NCBI RefSeq assembly: GCF_020181615.1
Contig: NZ_CP084029.1
Coordinates: forward strand, 4,360,549-4,424,548
Source: [Mycobacterium] crassicus
GTDB taxonomy: Bacteria > Actinomycetota > Actinomycetes > Mycobacteriales > Mycobacteriaceae
Reading direction: 5' to 3'
Length of the DNA stretch: 64,000 nt
The notes beneath the pieces are model-generated. The model was not told where the DNA came from. It was given only the letters and a program-made list of their open reading frames with translations, and did not search any database. The position numbers were made by a program, and so were the translations under genes. This document shows, piece by piece, positions 37,100 to 47,181 of the stretch (the stretch's first letter is position 1; each line of letters starts with the position of its first letter).

Positions 37100-37819
37100 A
37101 TGAACATCCCCTTCGGTCCGCCCGGCGGACCCTTCACAGAAGGCCCCGGCCACCCCGGCGGTTTCGGATTCGGCCCAGTACGCCGGCAGGCCAGGCGCGA
37201 GTTCCGCAGGCAGTTACGCGACCACGTCGGTGAGCATTGCGGCCCAACGGGATTCGGAGTCGGCTTCGGCCCGAGTTTCCGGCGCGACTTCGGCCCGGGT
37301 TTCGGCCCCGAATTCGGCGGTCCCGGCTTCGGATTCGGTTTCGGTCCGGCCGGGCACCGGGGCCACCGGCGTGGCAATCGCAGCCGGCGCGGCGACGTGC
37401 GGCTGGCCATCCTGGCGCTGCTGAACGAGCGTCCGATGCACGGCTACGAGATCATTCAGCAGATCGCCGACCGCAGCCAGGGGCTGTGGCGCCCCAGTCC
37501 GGGATCGGTGTACCCGACCCTGCAGATGCTAGTCGACGAGGGATTGATCAGCGGCAGCGAAACCGACGGCAAGAAGCGCCTTTTCGAGCTGACGGAGGAC
37601 GGCCGCACAGCAGCCCGGGAGATCGAGGTCCCGCCATGGGAGGCGATCGCCGACGGTGCCGACCCCGGCCAGATCAGTCTGCGCACCGCGATCGGCCAGC
37701 TGTTCGGTGCGGTGATGCAGGCCGGCCAGGCCGGCACTCCGGAGCAGCAGCAGCGCGTTGTCGACATCGTCAACAGCGCCCGTAAGGAGATCTACGGGAT
37801 CCTCGGCGAAACGGACTAG
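37100..37819 (+). CDS. PadR family regulator with Gly/Phe-rich N-terminus
   Basis: 239 residues. Residues 1-98 are low-complexity with many FGFG, GPGF and RR motifs; residues 98-185 are a PadR winged helix: RLAILALLNERPMHGYEIIQ, WRPSPGSVYPTLQMLVDEGL and KKRLFELTEDGRTAA. The C-terminus (TAIGQLFGAVMQAGQAG onward) is the dimerisation part. PadR proteins usually repress efflux or stress genes. A perfect operator lies directly upstream. The long Gly/Phe-rich extension is unusual in length, though related actinobacterial PadR proteins have some. Confidence 0.9.
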   Translation: MNIPFGPPGGPFTEGPGHPGGFGFGPVRRQARREFRRQLRDHVGEHCGPTGFGVGFGPSFRRDFGPGFGPEFGGPGFGFGFGPAGHRGHRRGNRSRRGDVRLAILALLNERPMHGYEIIQQIADRSQGLWRPSPGSVYPTLQMLVDEGLISGSETDGKKRLFELTEDGRTAAREIEVPPWEAIADGADPGQISLRTAIGQLFGAVMQAGQAGTPEQQQRVVDIVNSARKEIYGILGETD

Positions 37820-37822
37820 TAG

Positions 37823-38554
37823 TCAGCAGCGACCAAGGACGCGTTGCAGCGCGGTCTTCTCGTTGGCTGAAACCCACAGTCCGTAAACGGTTTTGACTGT
37901 GATCTGACGGGCCACGAATTCGCATTCGAACGCGACATTGCCCGGCAGCCAGCCGGCGGCGTCGCGGAATGCCTTGTCGAAGTTGGCCTGTCCGCTGACG
38001 GCCAGCAGGTTGCGTGGATCGTTGGCGAAGTCGCGGCGCCGGGCGTCATCCCAGGACCGCGCGCCCTTGTACCAGGCGTCGGCCAACGACACGAGATGGT
38101 CGACCTGCACGGCCTCGGATGTCTCCGGGCCCCGGACGAATTCGATGGTCTGACCCGAGTACGGGTCGTGCAGGACGCCGCGCTGCACCAGGCAGGTGCC
38201 TCGGCGCAGGTGGACCTCCGTCAGGTCGCGGCGCAGGATGTCATCGCGGGTATTGCAGCCGTTGTGGCCGAATTCGACGTTGACGTCGTCGCTCCAGCGC
38301 TCACCGAATCGGTGGCGTTTGAAGTCCTGCACCCGATCCCAGCCCTTGATCGGCAGTGCGTCGAGCATTCGGCGGGCGGCGTCGTAGGCAGGATCGCGCG
38401 GCGCAGCGCTCGGCGTGGGCGGAGTCCACGTCGGCGACGGACCCGACGGCTGGGAGAACCACCCGGCCTGCTGCCACCACGCCCAGCCGACGGCGGCCAC
38501 CACGACCAGCGCGACCACCGCGCCGGGCAGCACGCGCCTACGTCGTCGGACCAT
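37823..38554 (-). CDS. Exported HNH-endonuclease-family protein (DUF1524)
   Basis: 243 residues. RRRRRVLPGAVVALVVVAAV is an N-terminal membrane anchor or signal, a Pro/Ser/Thr linker follows (PSGPSPTWTPPTPSAAP), then a DUF1524-type HNH fold with VQVDHLVSLADAWYKGA as the histidine motif and NDPRNLLAVSGQANFDK. Secreted nucleases of this kind are common in actinobacteria, with roles perhaps in DNA scavenging. Convergent with padR, three bases apart; same strand and two bases from glpK. Confidence 0.86.
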   Translation of the reverse strand: MVRRRRRVLPGAVVALVVVAAVGWAWWQQAGWFSQPSGPSPTWTPPTPSAAPRDPAYDAARRMLDALPIKGWDRVQDFKRHRFGERWSDDVNVEFGHNGCNTRDDILRRDLTEVHLRRGTCLVQRGVLHDPYSGQTIEFVRGPETSEAVQVDHLVSLADAWYKGARSWDDARRRDFANDPRNLLAVSGQANFDKAFRDAAGWLPGNVAFECEFVARQITVKTVYGLWVSANEKTALQRVLGRC

Positions 38555-38556
38555 TC

Positions 38557-40074
<1,518 letters not shown>

Positions 40075-40344
40075 CTCTGACTCCTGTCTGTGCCGATACG
40101 AGCTCTGCGACGAAGCTGCGCGTCCATCATGAACCACCCGGTCCGCATCGGATGCACATCCGAATAGTTAGACATTCTTCAGAAGCCATCAGACACTGTT
40201 TATGCGCACGATCGCATATTTCCATGTGCTCCCGGTAGATCTCGTATTGGTGAACAAACGGTGTCGGTCCGGTGACTGGCGCGCGACACACCCTCGTCGT
40301 CGTGGTCTGGCGCGTGCAGGTCGATAACTGAATTCGGAGGAGCA
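40075..40344. other. Divergent promoter region glpK / repeat-protein gene
   Basis: 270 bp, locally AT-rich (40138-40260). It holds the glpK ribosome binding site, the inverted pair ATGCG-N6-CGCAT near 40202-40217 and, for the plus-strand gene, GGAGGAGCA directly before ATG 40345. No ORF of interest. Confidence 0.4.
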
Positions 40345-42750
40345 ATGGACGTCGTTCTCGGTGTGGCACTTGGATCGACCGCACCCGCCACCATCCACAC
40401 CGTACTGGTCTGCGGTGCGAACGGGGACGGCCTCATCCTGGAAGAGCACACGATCGACGTGCCGACCGAGTCCGGCCCGGACAGCGGGGATTTCGCGGCC
40501 GTCGATGCGGCGATCGCCGCGATCCTGGGAGCGCGCGCGGCCGCCGACACCGCCGGGAACCGCCTGGTGTCAACCGGGGTGACGGTGACCGACCCGACCA
40601 CCGCCGATGTACTGGCGTCGAAGCTCGCGGCCACCGGCTTGGACAGCGAGGCGAACATCGCCCTGATCTCTCCGTCGCTGGCGACGGCGAGCCTGGCCCA
40701 CAAGATGGGCAGGGCGATCAACTGCGATCGCATGGGACTGCTGTCGGTCGAGGCGGCCGATGCAACCCTGGCCGTGGTCGACTGCGGCGACGGCGCCGTC
40801 ACCCGGATCTTCCGTCAGTCCCTGCACGACGGCGATGCCACCGCCGTGGTGGACACTGTCGGCGACCTGCTCAACACCCCCGAGACGTGCCCGGACGGCC
40901 TGCTGCTGATCTGCTCCGGTGGTGATGCGGCCATGATCAGGCCGAGGCTGGAGGCGTCGGTCCGCCATGTGGTGAGCGCGCCCCGTGATCCCGAGGCGGC
41001 ACTGGCTCACGGCGCAGCGCTGGCCACGGCACAGTTGTTGGAAGCCTCCCAGGGGGACACCTCCGCACTGGCCTATACCCAGGAGGCCGACCCCGACGCC
41101 ATCATCGCCGGTTACTACGACATCCCCGGTCATATCGCCGGTTCTGGAGCCGGTTTCGCGGCCAATGATCTGGCCTACAGCGCCGTTCCCGACGAACAGG
41201 CCGACGCCGAGACCGAGATCTTCCACGCCGCGCCTCAGCCGACGCGGCGTCCGTTGCTGGTCGCCGGTGCGGCGCTGGCCTCCACAGCCTTCGCGGCCGC
41301 GTCGGCCCTGATGGTGTCGCTGGCACTGGACATCACCCCCAACCTGGTCGCGCTGAGCCCGGATATCGGTCGGGCACTGTCGTTTCCGTTTTCGCCACCG
41401 AATCTGCAGGTGCCCGCGGGCCAGCCGTCCGGCGGGCAGCCTCCACTGCTGGGTCAGACCCAGTGGGATTCGCTGCCGCTGCCGCCGGTGACGTTGCCGC
41501 CCAGGCCTGATCTGCCGACTCCGGCACCGCTGGATTTCCCGGCCGCACCGGATCTGCACGCTTCGCTGCCCGCCGTGCCGGTTGCCGCGCCGGTGTTGGC
41601 CCCGGCGCCGGTCTTCACCCCGGCCCCGGTGTTCACCCCGACCCCGGTGTTCGGTCCACCGTTGCCGACGATGCTCCCTGCGTTGCGCGCCCAACCGGTG
41701 CACCACATGGCACATCCGGCGAGCCCACCGGTCCTGTCGGGACTGCCCGATCTGTCGTTCTTGCTCGGGCTGCCGGCCAAGAAGCCCACTCCCCCCAGTT
41801 CCGCACCGAAGCCACCGGTCGAGGTTCCGACCCCGCCCGTGGTCAAGCCGGACCCACCGGACGTCAAACCTGATCTGCCGGTGATCAAGCCGGATCTGCC
41901 GGTCATCAAGCCCAACCCACCCGTGGTCAAACCCGACCTGCCAGTGATCAAGCCCAACCCACCCGTGGTCAAACCGGACCTCCCGGTCATCAAGCCCGAC
42001 CTGCCGGTCATCAAGCCCAACCCACCGGTGGTCAAGCCCGACCTGCCGGTCATCAAGCCGACTCCCCCGGTGGTCAAACTGCCGGACCCGCCGGCTCAGG
42101 TTCCGGACCTGCCGGCCGTCAACCCCAATCCGGGGATTCAGCTGCCGGACCTTCCGGTCAAGGTGCCCGACGCGCCGGCCGTCAACCCGAGCCCGGGATT
42201 CCAGCTGCCGAATCTGCCTATCCAGCTGCCGAATTCAGCACCCCCGGCCGGACTGCCCGCACCCCAGGCGCCCGCGCTGCCGTCACTGCCCGCACCCCAG
42301 GCGCCCGCGTTGCCGTCACTGCCCGCACCCCAGGCGCCCGCGCTGCCGTCACTGCCCGCACCCCAGGCGCCGTCGATGCCCGCACTACCGGCATTCCCGG
42401 CACCCCAGGCACCGGCCCTTCCATCGCTGCCCGCACCCCAGGCACCGTCGATGCCCGCCCTACCGGCATTCCCGGCACCCCAGGCGCCGACAATGCCCTC
42501 CTTGCCCGCGCCCAGCGCACCCTCGATGCCCAAATTGGGGGGTGGCGGCCTGTTCGGCGGCAGCCCGGGTGGCGGCCTCTTCGGCGGCAGCCCGGGTGGC
42601 GGCATCTTCGGCGGCAAGCCCGGCGGCGGGCTGTTCGGCGGCGGCAGCTCCGGTGGCCTGTTCGGCGGCGGCAGCAGTGGCGGCCTGTTCGGCGGCGGCG
42701 GAGGCGGCGGCCTGTTCGGCGGCGGTGGCGGCGGATTGTTCGGTAAGTAG
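40345..42750 (+). CDS. DUF7159-like membrane-anchored protein with three repeat domains
   Basis: 801 residues, start fixed by GGAGGA. Residues 1-245 form a cytosolic domain beginning MDVVLGVALGSTAPATIHTV, with VVDCGDGAVTRIF and LLLICSGGDAAMI, resembling an actin/Hsp70-type fold and the mycobacterial DUF7159 group as I know it. A membrane helix lies at about 303-330 (LLVAGAALASTAFAAASALM). Outside follow a Pro-rich linker, KPDLPVIKPNPPVVKP repeats (about 486-582), PAPQAPALPSL repeats (632-729) and a GGGLFGG tail (731-801). Probably a cell-wall-spanning protein; function unknown. It sits between glpK and the Rv3699-like gene, where M. tuberculosis has other genes. Confidence 0.85.
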   Translation: MDVVLGVALGSTAPATIHTVLVCGANGDGLILEEHTIDVPTESGPDSGDFAAVDAAIAAILGARAAADTAGNRLVSTGVTVTDPTTADVLASKLAATGLDSEANIALISPSLATASLAHKMGRAINCDRMGLLSVEAADATLAVVDCGDGAVTRIFRQSLHDGDATAVVDTVGDLLNTPETCPDGLLLICSGGDAAMIRPRLEASVRHVVSAPRDPEAALAHGAALATAQLLEASQGDTSALAYTQEADPDAIIAGYYDIPGHIAGSGAGFAANDLAYSAVPDEQADAETEIFHAAPQPTRRPLLVAGAALASTAFAAASALMVSLALDITPNLVALSPDIGRALSFPFSPPNLQVPAGQPSGGQPPLLGQTQWDSLPLPPVTLPPRPDLPTPAPLDFPAAPDLHASLPAVPVAAPVLAPAPVFTPAPVFTPTPVFGPPLPTMLPALRAQPVHHMAHPASPPVLSGLPDLSFLLGLPAKKPTPPSSAPKPPVEVPTPPVVKPDPPDVKPDLPVIKPDLPVIKPNPPVVKPDLPVIKPNPPVVKPDLPVIKPDLPVIKPNPPVVKPDLPVIKPTPPVVKLPDPPAQVPDLPAVNPNPGIQLPDLPVKVPDAPAVNPSPGFQLPNLPIQLPNSAPPAGLPAPQAPALPSLPAPQAPALPSLPAPQAPALPSLPAPQAPSMPALPAFPAPQAPALPSLPAPQAPSMPALPAFPAPQAPTMPSLPAPSAPSMPKLGGGGLFGGSPGGGLFGGSPGGGIFGGKPGGGLFGGGSSGGLFGGGSSGGLFGGGGGGGLFGGGGGGLFGK
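41845..42075 (+). repeat. Coding repeat, KPDLPVIK/KPNPPVVK units
   Basis: About nine 24-bp units alternate, e.g. AAGCCCGACCTGCCGGTCAT and AAGCCCAACCCACCGGTGGT. Lys spaced every eight residues among Pro gives a stiff, positively charged rod, suited to crossing the cell wall. Confidence 0.85.
42250..42500 (+). repeat. Coding repeat, PAPQAPALPSL units
   Basis: GCACCCCAGGCGCC is repeated at 33- to 60-bp spacing, at least seven copies, several nearly identical at DNA level, indicating recent duplication. Uncharged Pro/Ala/Gln rod. Confidence 0.85.
42536..42750 (+). repeat. Coding repeat, GGGLFGG tail
   Basis: Units of GGCGGCCTGTTCGGCGGC recur about nine times to the stop codon, encoding GG-LFGG with interspersed SPG or SSG. 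A Gly/Phe/Leu-rich tail like this is sticky and could self-associate. Confidence 0.85.
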
Positions 42751-42782
42751 CAGATCCCGCCGACCGGCGTATGTTGGCGGCC

Positions 42783-43472
42783 ATGAGCTCCGAGGTCATG
42801 GACTGGGACAGCGTCTACCGCCAGCAAGGCATCTTTGAAGGGCCGCCGCCGTGGAACATCGGTGAGCCACAGCCCGAGCTGGCCGCCCTGATCGCGGAAG
42901 GAAGGATCGGCCGCGAGGTGCTCGACGCCGGCTGTGGTGTGGCCGAACTGTCGCTGGCCCTCGCCGAGCAGGGCTACACCGTGGTCGGAATCGACCTGAG
43001 CCCGACAGCGGTGGCGGACGCCGGGCAGGCCGCCCAGGATCGCGGTCTGCGCAACGCGAGCTTCTTCCAGGCCGACATCACCTCGTTCGACCAGTACCCG
43101 CCGGGCTCCGAGGGCCGATTCAACACGATCATCGACTCGACCCTGTTCCACTCACTGCCGGTCGAGGGCCGGGACGGCTACCTGCGGTCGATCCACCGGG
43201 CCGCGGCGCCGGGTGCGCACTACTACGTGCTGGTCTTCGCCAAGGGTGCGTTCCCGCCAGAGGCAGCCGAAGGCAAGCCGAACGAGGTCGACGAGGACGA
43301 GTTGCGGGCTGTGGTGGGCAAGTACTGGGAGATCGACGAGGTGCGGCCGGCTTTCATCCACGCCAGCATGGGGCCGATCCCGGACGAAGCGCTGGAGACG
43401 CTGCCCTTCGATCTCGATGAGCAGCGCCGCGCCAAGATGCCGGCGTTCTTGTTGAGCGCGCACAAGACCTAG
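42783..43472 (+). CDS. Class I SAM-dependent methyltransferase (Rv3699-like)
   Basis: 229 residues. VLDAGCGVAELSLALAEQGY is the SAM-binding motif I, VVGIDLSPTAVADA motif post-I, and FNTIIDSTLFHSLPVEGRD motif IV/V region; the thiopurine-methyltransferase-like pattern with PPWNIGEPQPEL at the N-terminus. TATGTT (42770-42775) ends seven bases before ATG 42783, which supports this start (leaderless) over ATG 42771. Substrate unknown. Confidence 0.9.
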   Translation: MSSEVMDWDSVYRQQGIFEGPPPWNIGEPQPELAALIAEGRIGREVLDAGCGVAELSLALAEQGYTVVGIDLSPTAVADAGQAAQDRGLRNASFFQADITSFDQYPPGSEGRFNTIIDSTLFHSLPVEGRDGYLRSIHRAAAPGAHYYVLVFAKGAFPPEAAEGKPNEVDEDELRAVVGKYWEIDEVRPAFIHASMGPIPDEALETLPFDLDEQRRAKMPAFLLSAHKT

Positions 43473-43506
43473 CCCAGAACGGGCATTCTGCGACTACCCT
43501 CGGCTT

Positions 43507-44364
43507 GTGGCACCGAATATGTCGGGCAAGGTCGCATTCATCACCGGAGGTGCGTCCGGCATCGGCGCCGCGTTGGCTACCGAGTTGACCGGCCGAGGTG
43601 CCGAGGTCTGGATCGCCGATCGTCAGACCGGCCCGGCGCAGGAACTGGCGCAGCGCCTCAACAGTATTGGCGGCAAGGCTCACGCGATCGAACTCGATGT
43701 GCGCAGCTACCCGTCGTTTGAGAGCGCTGCCGCCGCGGCGGCGGCGCAATCCGGGCGGATCGACTACCTGTTCAACAATGCGGGCATCGGCGCCGGCGGT
43801 GAGATCGACTCGTACACGCTCGAGGATTGGAACGACGTCTTCGATGTGAACCTGCGCGGTGTCGTGCACGGCATCCAGGCGATCTATCCGATCATGATCC
43901 GGCAGCGCTCCGGCCATATCGTGAACACCGCCTCGATGGCCGGTCTGGTCGCCAGTCCGGGGCTGGGCAGCTATACCGCCACCAAACACGCTGTCGTCGG
44001 AATCTCGAAAGCCTTGCGCCTGGAGGCGGAACGCCACGGTGTACAGGTCTCGGCACTGTGCCCGGGCGCGATCCGGACCCCGATCCTCGCCGGCGGAAAG
44101 TACGGGCGGTCCAAGGGCATCAGCAGCGAGCAGCAACGCAAATTCTGGGAGCCGATGCGGCCGATGGCACCAGAGGTGTTCGCCGAACGCGCCCTTCGTG
44201 CCGTGTTGCGCGGAGACGCCATCATCGTGATACCGACCTGGTGGAAGGCGTTCTGGTATCTGGAGCGTCTCTCACCGGCGTTGTACATGCGGGCCGCACG
44301 ACGCTCTCTCAACCGCGTACGTGAATTGACCTCGGGCTCACCTCACGACGACGCCAACTCGTAG
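43507..44364 (+). CDS. Short-chain dehydrogenase/reductase
   Basis: 285 residues. TGGASGIGAALATELTGRG is the NAD(P)-binding glycine motif, NNAGIGAGG follows, catalytic Ser in NTASMAGLV and YTATKHAVV gives the YxxxK pair. A C-terminal extension of about 40 residues is basic and hydrophobic (AFWYLERLSPALYMRAA), perhaps membrane-associated. TACCCT (43495-43500) ends six bases before GTG 43507, suggesting a leaderless transcript. Substrate unknown. Confidence 0.92.
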   Translation: MAPNMSGKVAFITGGASGIGAALATELTGRGAEVWIADRQTGPAQELAQRLNSIGGKAHAIELDVRSYPSFESAAAAAAAQSGRIDYLFNNAGIGAGGEIDSYTLEDWNDVFDVNLRGVVHGIQAIYPIMIRQRSGHIVNTASMAGLVASPGLGSYTATKHAVVGISKALRLEAERHGVQVSALCPGAIRTPILAGGKYGRSKGISSEQQRKFWEPMRPMAPEVFAERALRAVLRGDAIIVIPTWWKAFWYLERLSPALYMRAARRSLNRVRELTSGSPHDDANS

Positions 44365-45017
44365 CAGTAGCGGCTGGTGGGGATCGAGTCCAGGTTGACG
44401 TGCGCCCCGAACCGGGTCACGCTCTCGATCATCAGGCCGAGGCGACGCCGCAACTCGGCATCGTCGCCGCCGCTGCCGTAGAAGGCGTGCGGATCGGTCA
44501 TCGCCGCCATCGGGAACAGTTCTTCAACGAGCGCGTCGACCCGTTCGCCGCCGCGGACAGCCCGCAGCACTCGGTTCTGGATGTACCCGAAGGTCGCCTG
44601 GGTCTCGATGGCCACCGCGGTGTGCTGTCCCTGCCAGCGGTGCAACCACTCCTCCGGGGTGAGATCGGCGGGGATGCGCAGGAGTCCGATCTGGGCCAGC
44701 GCCGGGGCACGCTGCCCGTCAGCAACCGGCGGCGGCACCAATCGCACCGTCTCCTCGACCTCCCAACCCACGCAGCGGTCGGCGACTCCGGACAACAGCT
44801 CAGATATCGCCGACGGCTCGGCCTCGGTCCAGACGCTGACCACCGCATTCACCGGCGTGTCAAAGGCGTTGATGCGCAGTCGTGTCGGGGCGACATCGGC
44901 GTCGTCCACATTGACCTGCAGCCGGGTTGCGCCGGCCGCGCGGATCGATTCGCGCAGATCAGGCGTGTGCAGCGTCCGATCGAGATCCGGGCCCCACAGC
45001 GCGTACATGAATTTCAC
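44343..45017 (-). CDS. EthD-like / dimeric alpha-beta-barrel protein
   Basis: 224 residues, not confidently recognised. MKFMYALWGPDLDRTLHTP and the centre (ADLTPEEWLHRWQGQHTAVA) recall EthD/ABM-fold proteins, in which WL..W...H motifs are frequent; the protein may contain two such domains. Convergent with the SDR, overlapping 22 bp, and 25 bp downstream of the SMP-30 gene on its own strand, so it belongs to that operon. Catalytic role not assigned. Confidence 0.65.
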   Translation of the reverse strand: MKFMYALWGPDLDRTLHTPDLRESIRAAGATRLQVNVDDADVAPTRLRINAFDTPVNAVVSVWTEAEPSAISELLSGVADRCVGWEVEETVRLVPPPVADGQRAPALAQIGLLRIPADLTPEEWLHRWQGQHTAVAIETQATFGYIQNRVLRAVRGGERVDALVEELFPMAAMTDPHAFYGSGGDDAELRRRLGLMIESVTRFGAHVNLDSIPTSRYCYELASS

Positions 45018-45042
45018 GGTTTCACCTTCAATCGCATCTCGG

Positions 45043-45870
45043 TCATGTGGTCGTGTCGTCGAGTCGGACCGCGAGTATTACGCCCGATCGTGCGGTGCCG
45101 GTGTCCTTGGGTGCCACCGAGGTCGACGCACAGATGTACAGCGTTCGGCGGTCCGGGCCGCCCAGCTCGCAGGCCACCGGGAACCAACTCCCGGTATCGA
45201 TGACATGCATCTCTGTACCGTTGCGATCCACGCAGACAACGGCTTTAGAGTTCGGTGAGGCGAACCACACCGCATCGTCCAGGTCTGCGCATATCCCGTC
45301 GGGAACCCGCCGCCCGAGGTCCGCGAACACCTGCTGGTCCGACAGGGTGCCGTCCGGCTCTCTGCGAAAGCTGGTGAGGCGGCGGGCAAGGGATTCGGCG
45401 ACGATGAGCCGGGTCCCGCCATCGGTCAGCGCCATGCCGTTGGGCACCAACACATCACCGGAGACCACCCGGGCCACACCGTCGGGGTCCACCATGACGA
45501 GTTTCGTCGCGGTGGGGGTGCCGCCGTCGTAGTAGTCGAAGCCGATATCACCGATGTAGGCGCGGCCGGCGTCGTCAACCAGCATGTCGTTGCTCGGCCC
45601 GCGGTGGTACGGCGACAGATCGGCCACCGTCGTCGTGCGTTGGCCGTCGTAGCGCAGCAGCGTCCGGTTCAGCATGGACACCACCAGCAGGTCGCCGTCC
45701 GGTGTCCATCCCAGGCCCGAAGGCTGGCCGTCGACATCAAGCACCGGTTCGCGCTCATGCCCCGGCTCCAGCCGGAATACGGTGCCCGCGTGCTGATCGG
45801 AGAACCACAGGGCTCCGTCGTGCCATCGCGGGCACTCGGGGAAGACCAGACCCTCGGCGACTACCTTCAC
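45043..45870 (-). CDS. SMP-30/gluconolactonase-type lactonase
   Basis: 275 residues, six-bladed beta-propeller. FPECPRWHDGALWFSDQHAG is the metal-binding N-terminal blade (Glu ligand), SNDMLVDDAGRAYIGDIG and VPNGMALTDGGTRLIVAES give the Asn/Asp ligands. Such enzymes open sugar or other lactones with a divalent metal. GTG start overlaps the aminotransferase stop by four bases (GTGA). Confidence 0.9.
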   Translation of the reverse strand: MKVVAEGLVFPECPRWHDGALWFSDQHAGTVFRLEPGHEREPVLDVDGQPSGLGWTPDGDLLVVSMLNRTLLRYDGQRTTTVADLSPYHRGPSNDMLVDDAGRAYIGDIGFDYYDGGTPTATKLVMVDPDGVARVVSGDVLVPNGMALTDGGTRLIVAESLARRLTSFRREPDGTLSDQQVFADLGRRVPDGICADLDDAVWFASPNSKAVVCVDRNGTEMHVIDTGSWFPVACELGGPDRRTLYICASTSVAPKDTGTARSGVILAVRLDDTTT

Positions 45871-47129
45871 TTGATCGCCGAATCGCGGAGCGCCTGGCCC
45901 AAAATCGCTATTCCCCTGCGTAGTTCGTCGTCGTCGACGTGGCTGTAGGCCAGCCGCAGATAACCTGCCCCGGCGTCCGCGGCGGTGTCGATCATGAACC
46001 GCTCTCCAGGCCGGAATGCCACGCCGCCCTGCGCCGAGCGGCGCCGAACCTCCTGCCAGTCAACCTGATCGGACAACTTGATCCACAGATAGAAGCCGCC
46101 CTCTGGTACCTCGAATGTCACCCACGGGGCGCAGTGTTCGCGGACAGCCGACACCGCGACGTCGAGTTTGCGGCGGTACACGTCGTTGGCGCGTTCGATC
46201 TGCTTGTCGAAGCCGCCGGACGAAACAAACTGCGCCATCGCCCGGCACATCCACAGACTTATGCCCAAATCCTGTCGCACCGAACCCATTCCGGAGATCA
46301 GATCCTCCGGTCCGGTCATCCACCCGATTCTCAGCGCCGGCGCTACGGTCTTGCTGAAACCGTGCGACTGCAGCACCCTGCCCGCGGTGTCCATCGACAG
46401 CAGCGTGGGAATCGGCTCACCGTGATAGCGCAGGTCGCCGTAGATGTTGTCCTCGATGATCAGGAAATCGTATTTGTCGGCCAGCTCCAGGATGCGCCGG
46501 CGCCGCGGCTCGGAGGTCGACACGCAGGTCGGAAGCTGGAAGGTGGCGACGATGTACAACAGCTTCGGAACCACCCCGGCGTCGGCCATTTCCCTCAGAC
46601 GCGCCTCCAGCGCGTCGGGGTCGAGCCCGTCCTGATCTATGGCCACGGGCCGGATATCGGCACCCCGCATCTTGGCGTATCGCAGCGCGTAGGGAAACGT
46701 CGCGGCCTCCACCAGCACCCCGTCGCCGGGGTTCACCAGCGCATTGATCGCCAGGGCGATGGCCTGCACCGAACCACACGTGATGATCAGATTGTCCGGC
46801 CCCAGGTCAGGGCGCGCATTGCGGTCACCGAGCCAGCGCGCCAGCTCACGACGCAGGTGCAGGCTGCCCAGGATCAGCTCGCTGTAGCCGGTGTTGCCGT
46901 AGACGATCCGGTCACCGGGACCGTCGACGTCCAACGACACGTATTCCAGGGCGCGTGCCCCGTCGCGCTTGAGGACGTCACTGTGCAGGTGGTCAAGCTC
47001 GGCTATGGGGAACGTCTCCGCGGACGGAATCCCCTGATCGAAATTGAAGGTGACCGGTACCGGAGCCGCCGGGGGTACGACGGGTGCCGCCCGGGCGATA
47101 TCAGACAAAAATCTCTGAGCCTCAACCAT
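45867..47129 (-). CDS. PLP-dependent aminotransferase, fold type I (MocR/2-aminoadipate type)
   Basis: 420 residues from ATG 47129, preceded by AAGGAG at good spacing. PLP motifs: TGYSELILGSLHLRRELARW, ITCGSVQAIALAINAL, LIIEDNIYGDLRY (Asp for the pyridine N) and HGFSKTVAPALRIGW with the Schiff-base Lys (about 258). No N-terminal GntR domain, so an enzyme rather than a MocR regulator. Divergent from tetR at 47182, head of the operon with the lactonase and EthD-like gene. Substrate unknown; it is not EgtE, which is a class-V-type C-S lyase. Confidence 0.9.
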   Translation of the reverse strand: MVEAQRFLSDIARAAPVVPPAAPVPVTFNFDQGIPSAETFPIAELDHLHSDVLKRDGARALEYVSLDVDGPGDRIVYGNTGYSELILGSLHLRRELARWLGDRNARPDLGPDNLIITCGSVQAIALAINALVNPGDGVLVEAATFPYALRYAKMRGADIRPVAIDQDGLDPDALEARLREMADAGVVPKLLYIVATFQLPTCVSTSEPRRRRILELADKYDFLIIEDNIYGDLRYHGEPIPTLLSMDTAGRVLQSHGFSKTVAPALRIGWMTGPEDLISGMGSVRQDLGISLWMCRAMAQFVSSGGFDKQIERANDVYRRKLDVAVSAVREHCAPWVTFEVPEGGFYLWIKLSDQVDWQEVRRRSAQGGVAFRPGERFMIDTAADAGAGYLRLAYSHVDDDELRRGIAILGQALRDSAIK

Positions 47130-47181
47130 GTTGTACGACTCCTTCCGGTATTGAGCGGCGGCACATTTACAGTTGGGTTCG

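Noticed and set aside
42250..42500. Regularly spaced repeats that could look like a CRISPR array
   Set aside because: Repeats keep the reading frame of the 801-residue protein, spacers are themselves repeats, and no cas genes are near.
45867..47129. The PLP enzyme as EgtE
   Set aside because: Its motifs are those of class I/II aminotransferases of the 2-aminoadipate type; EgtE is a class-V-like C-S lyase.
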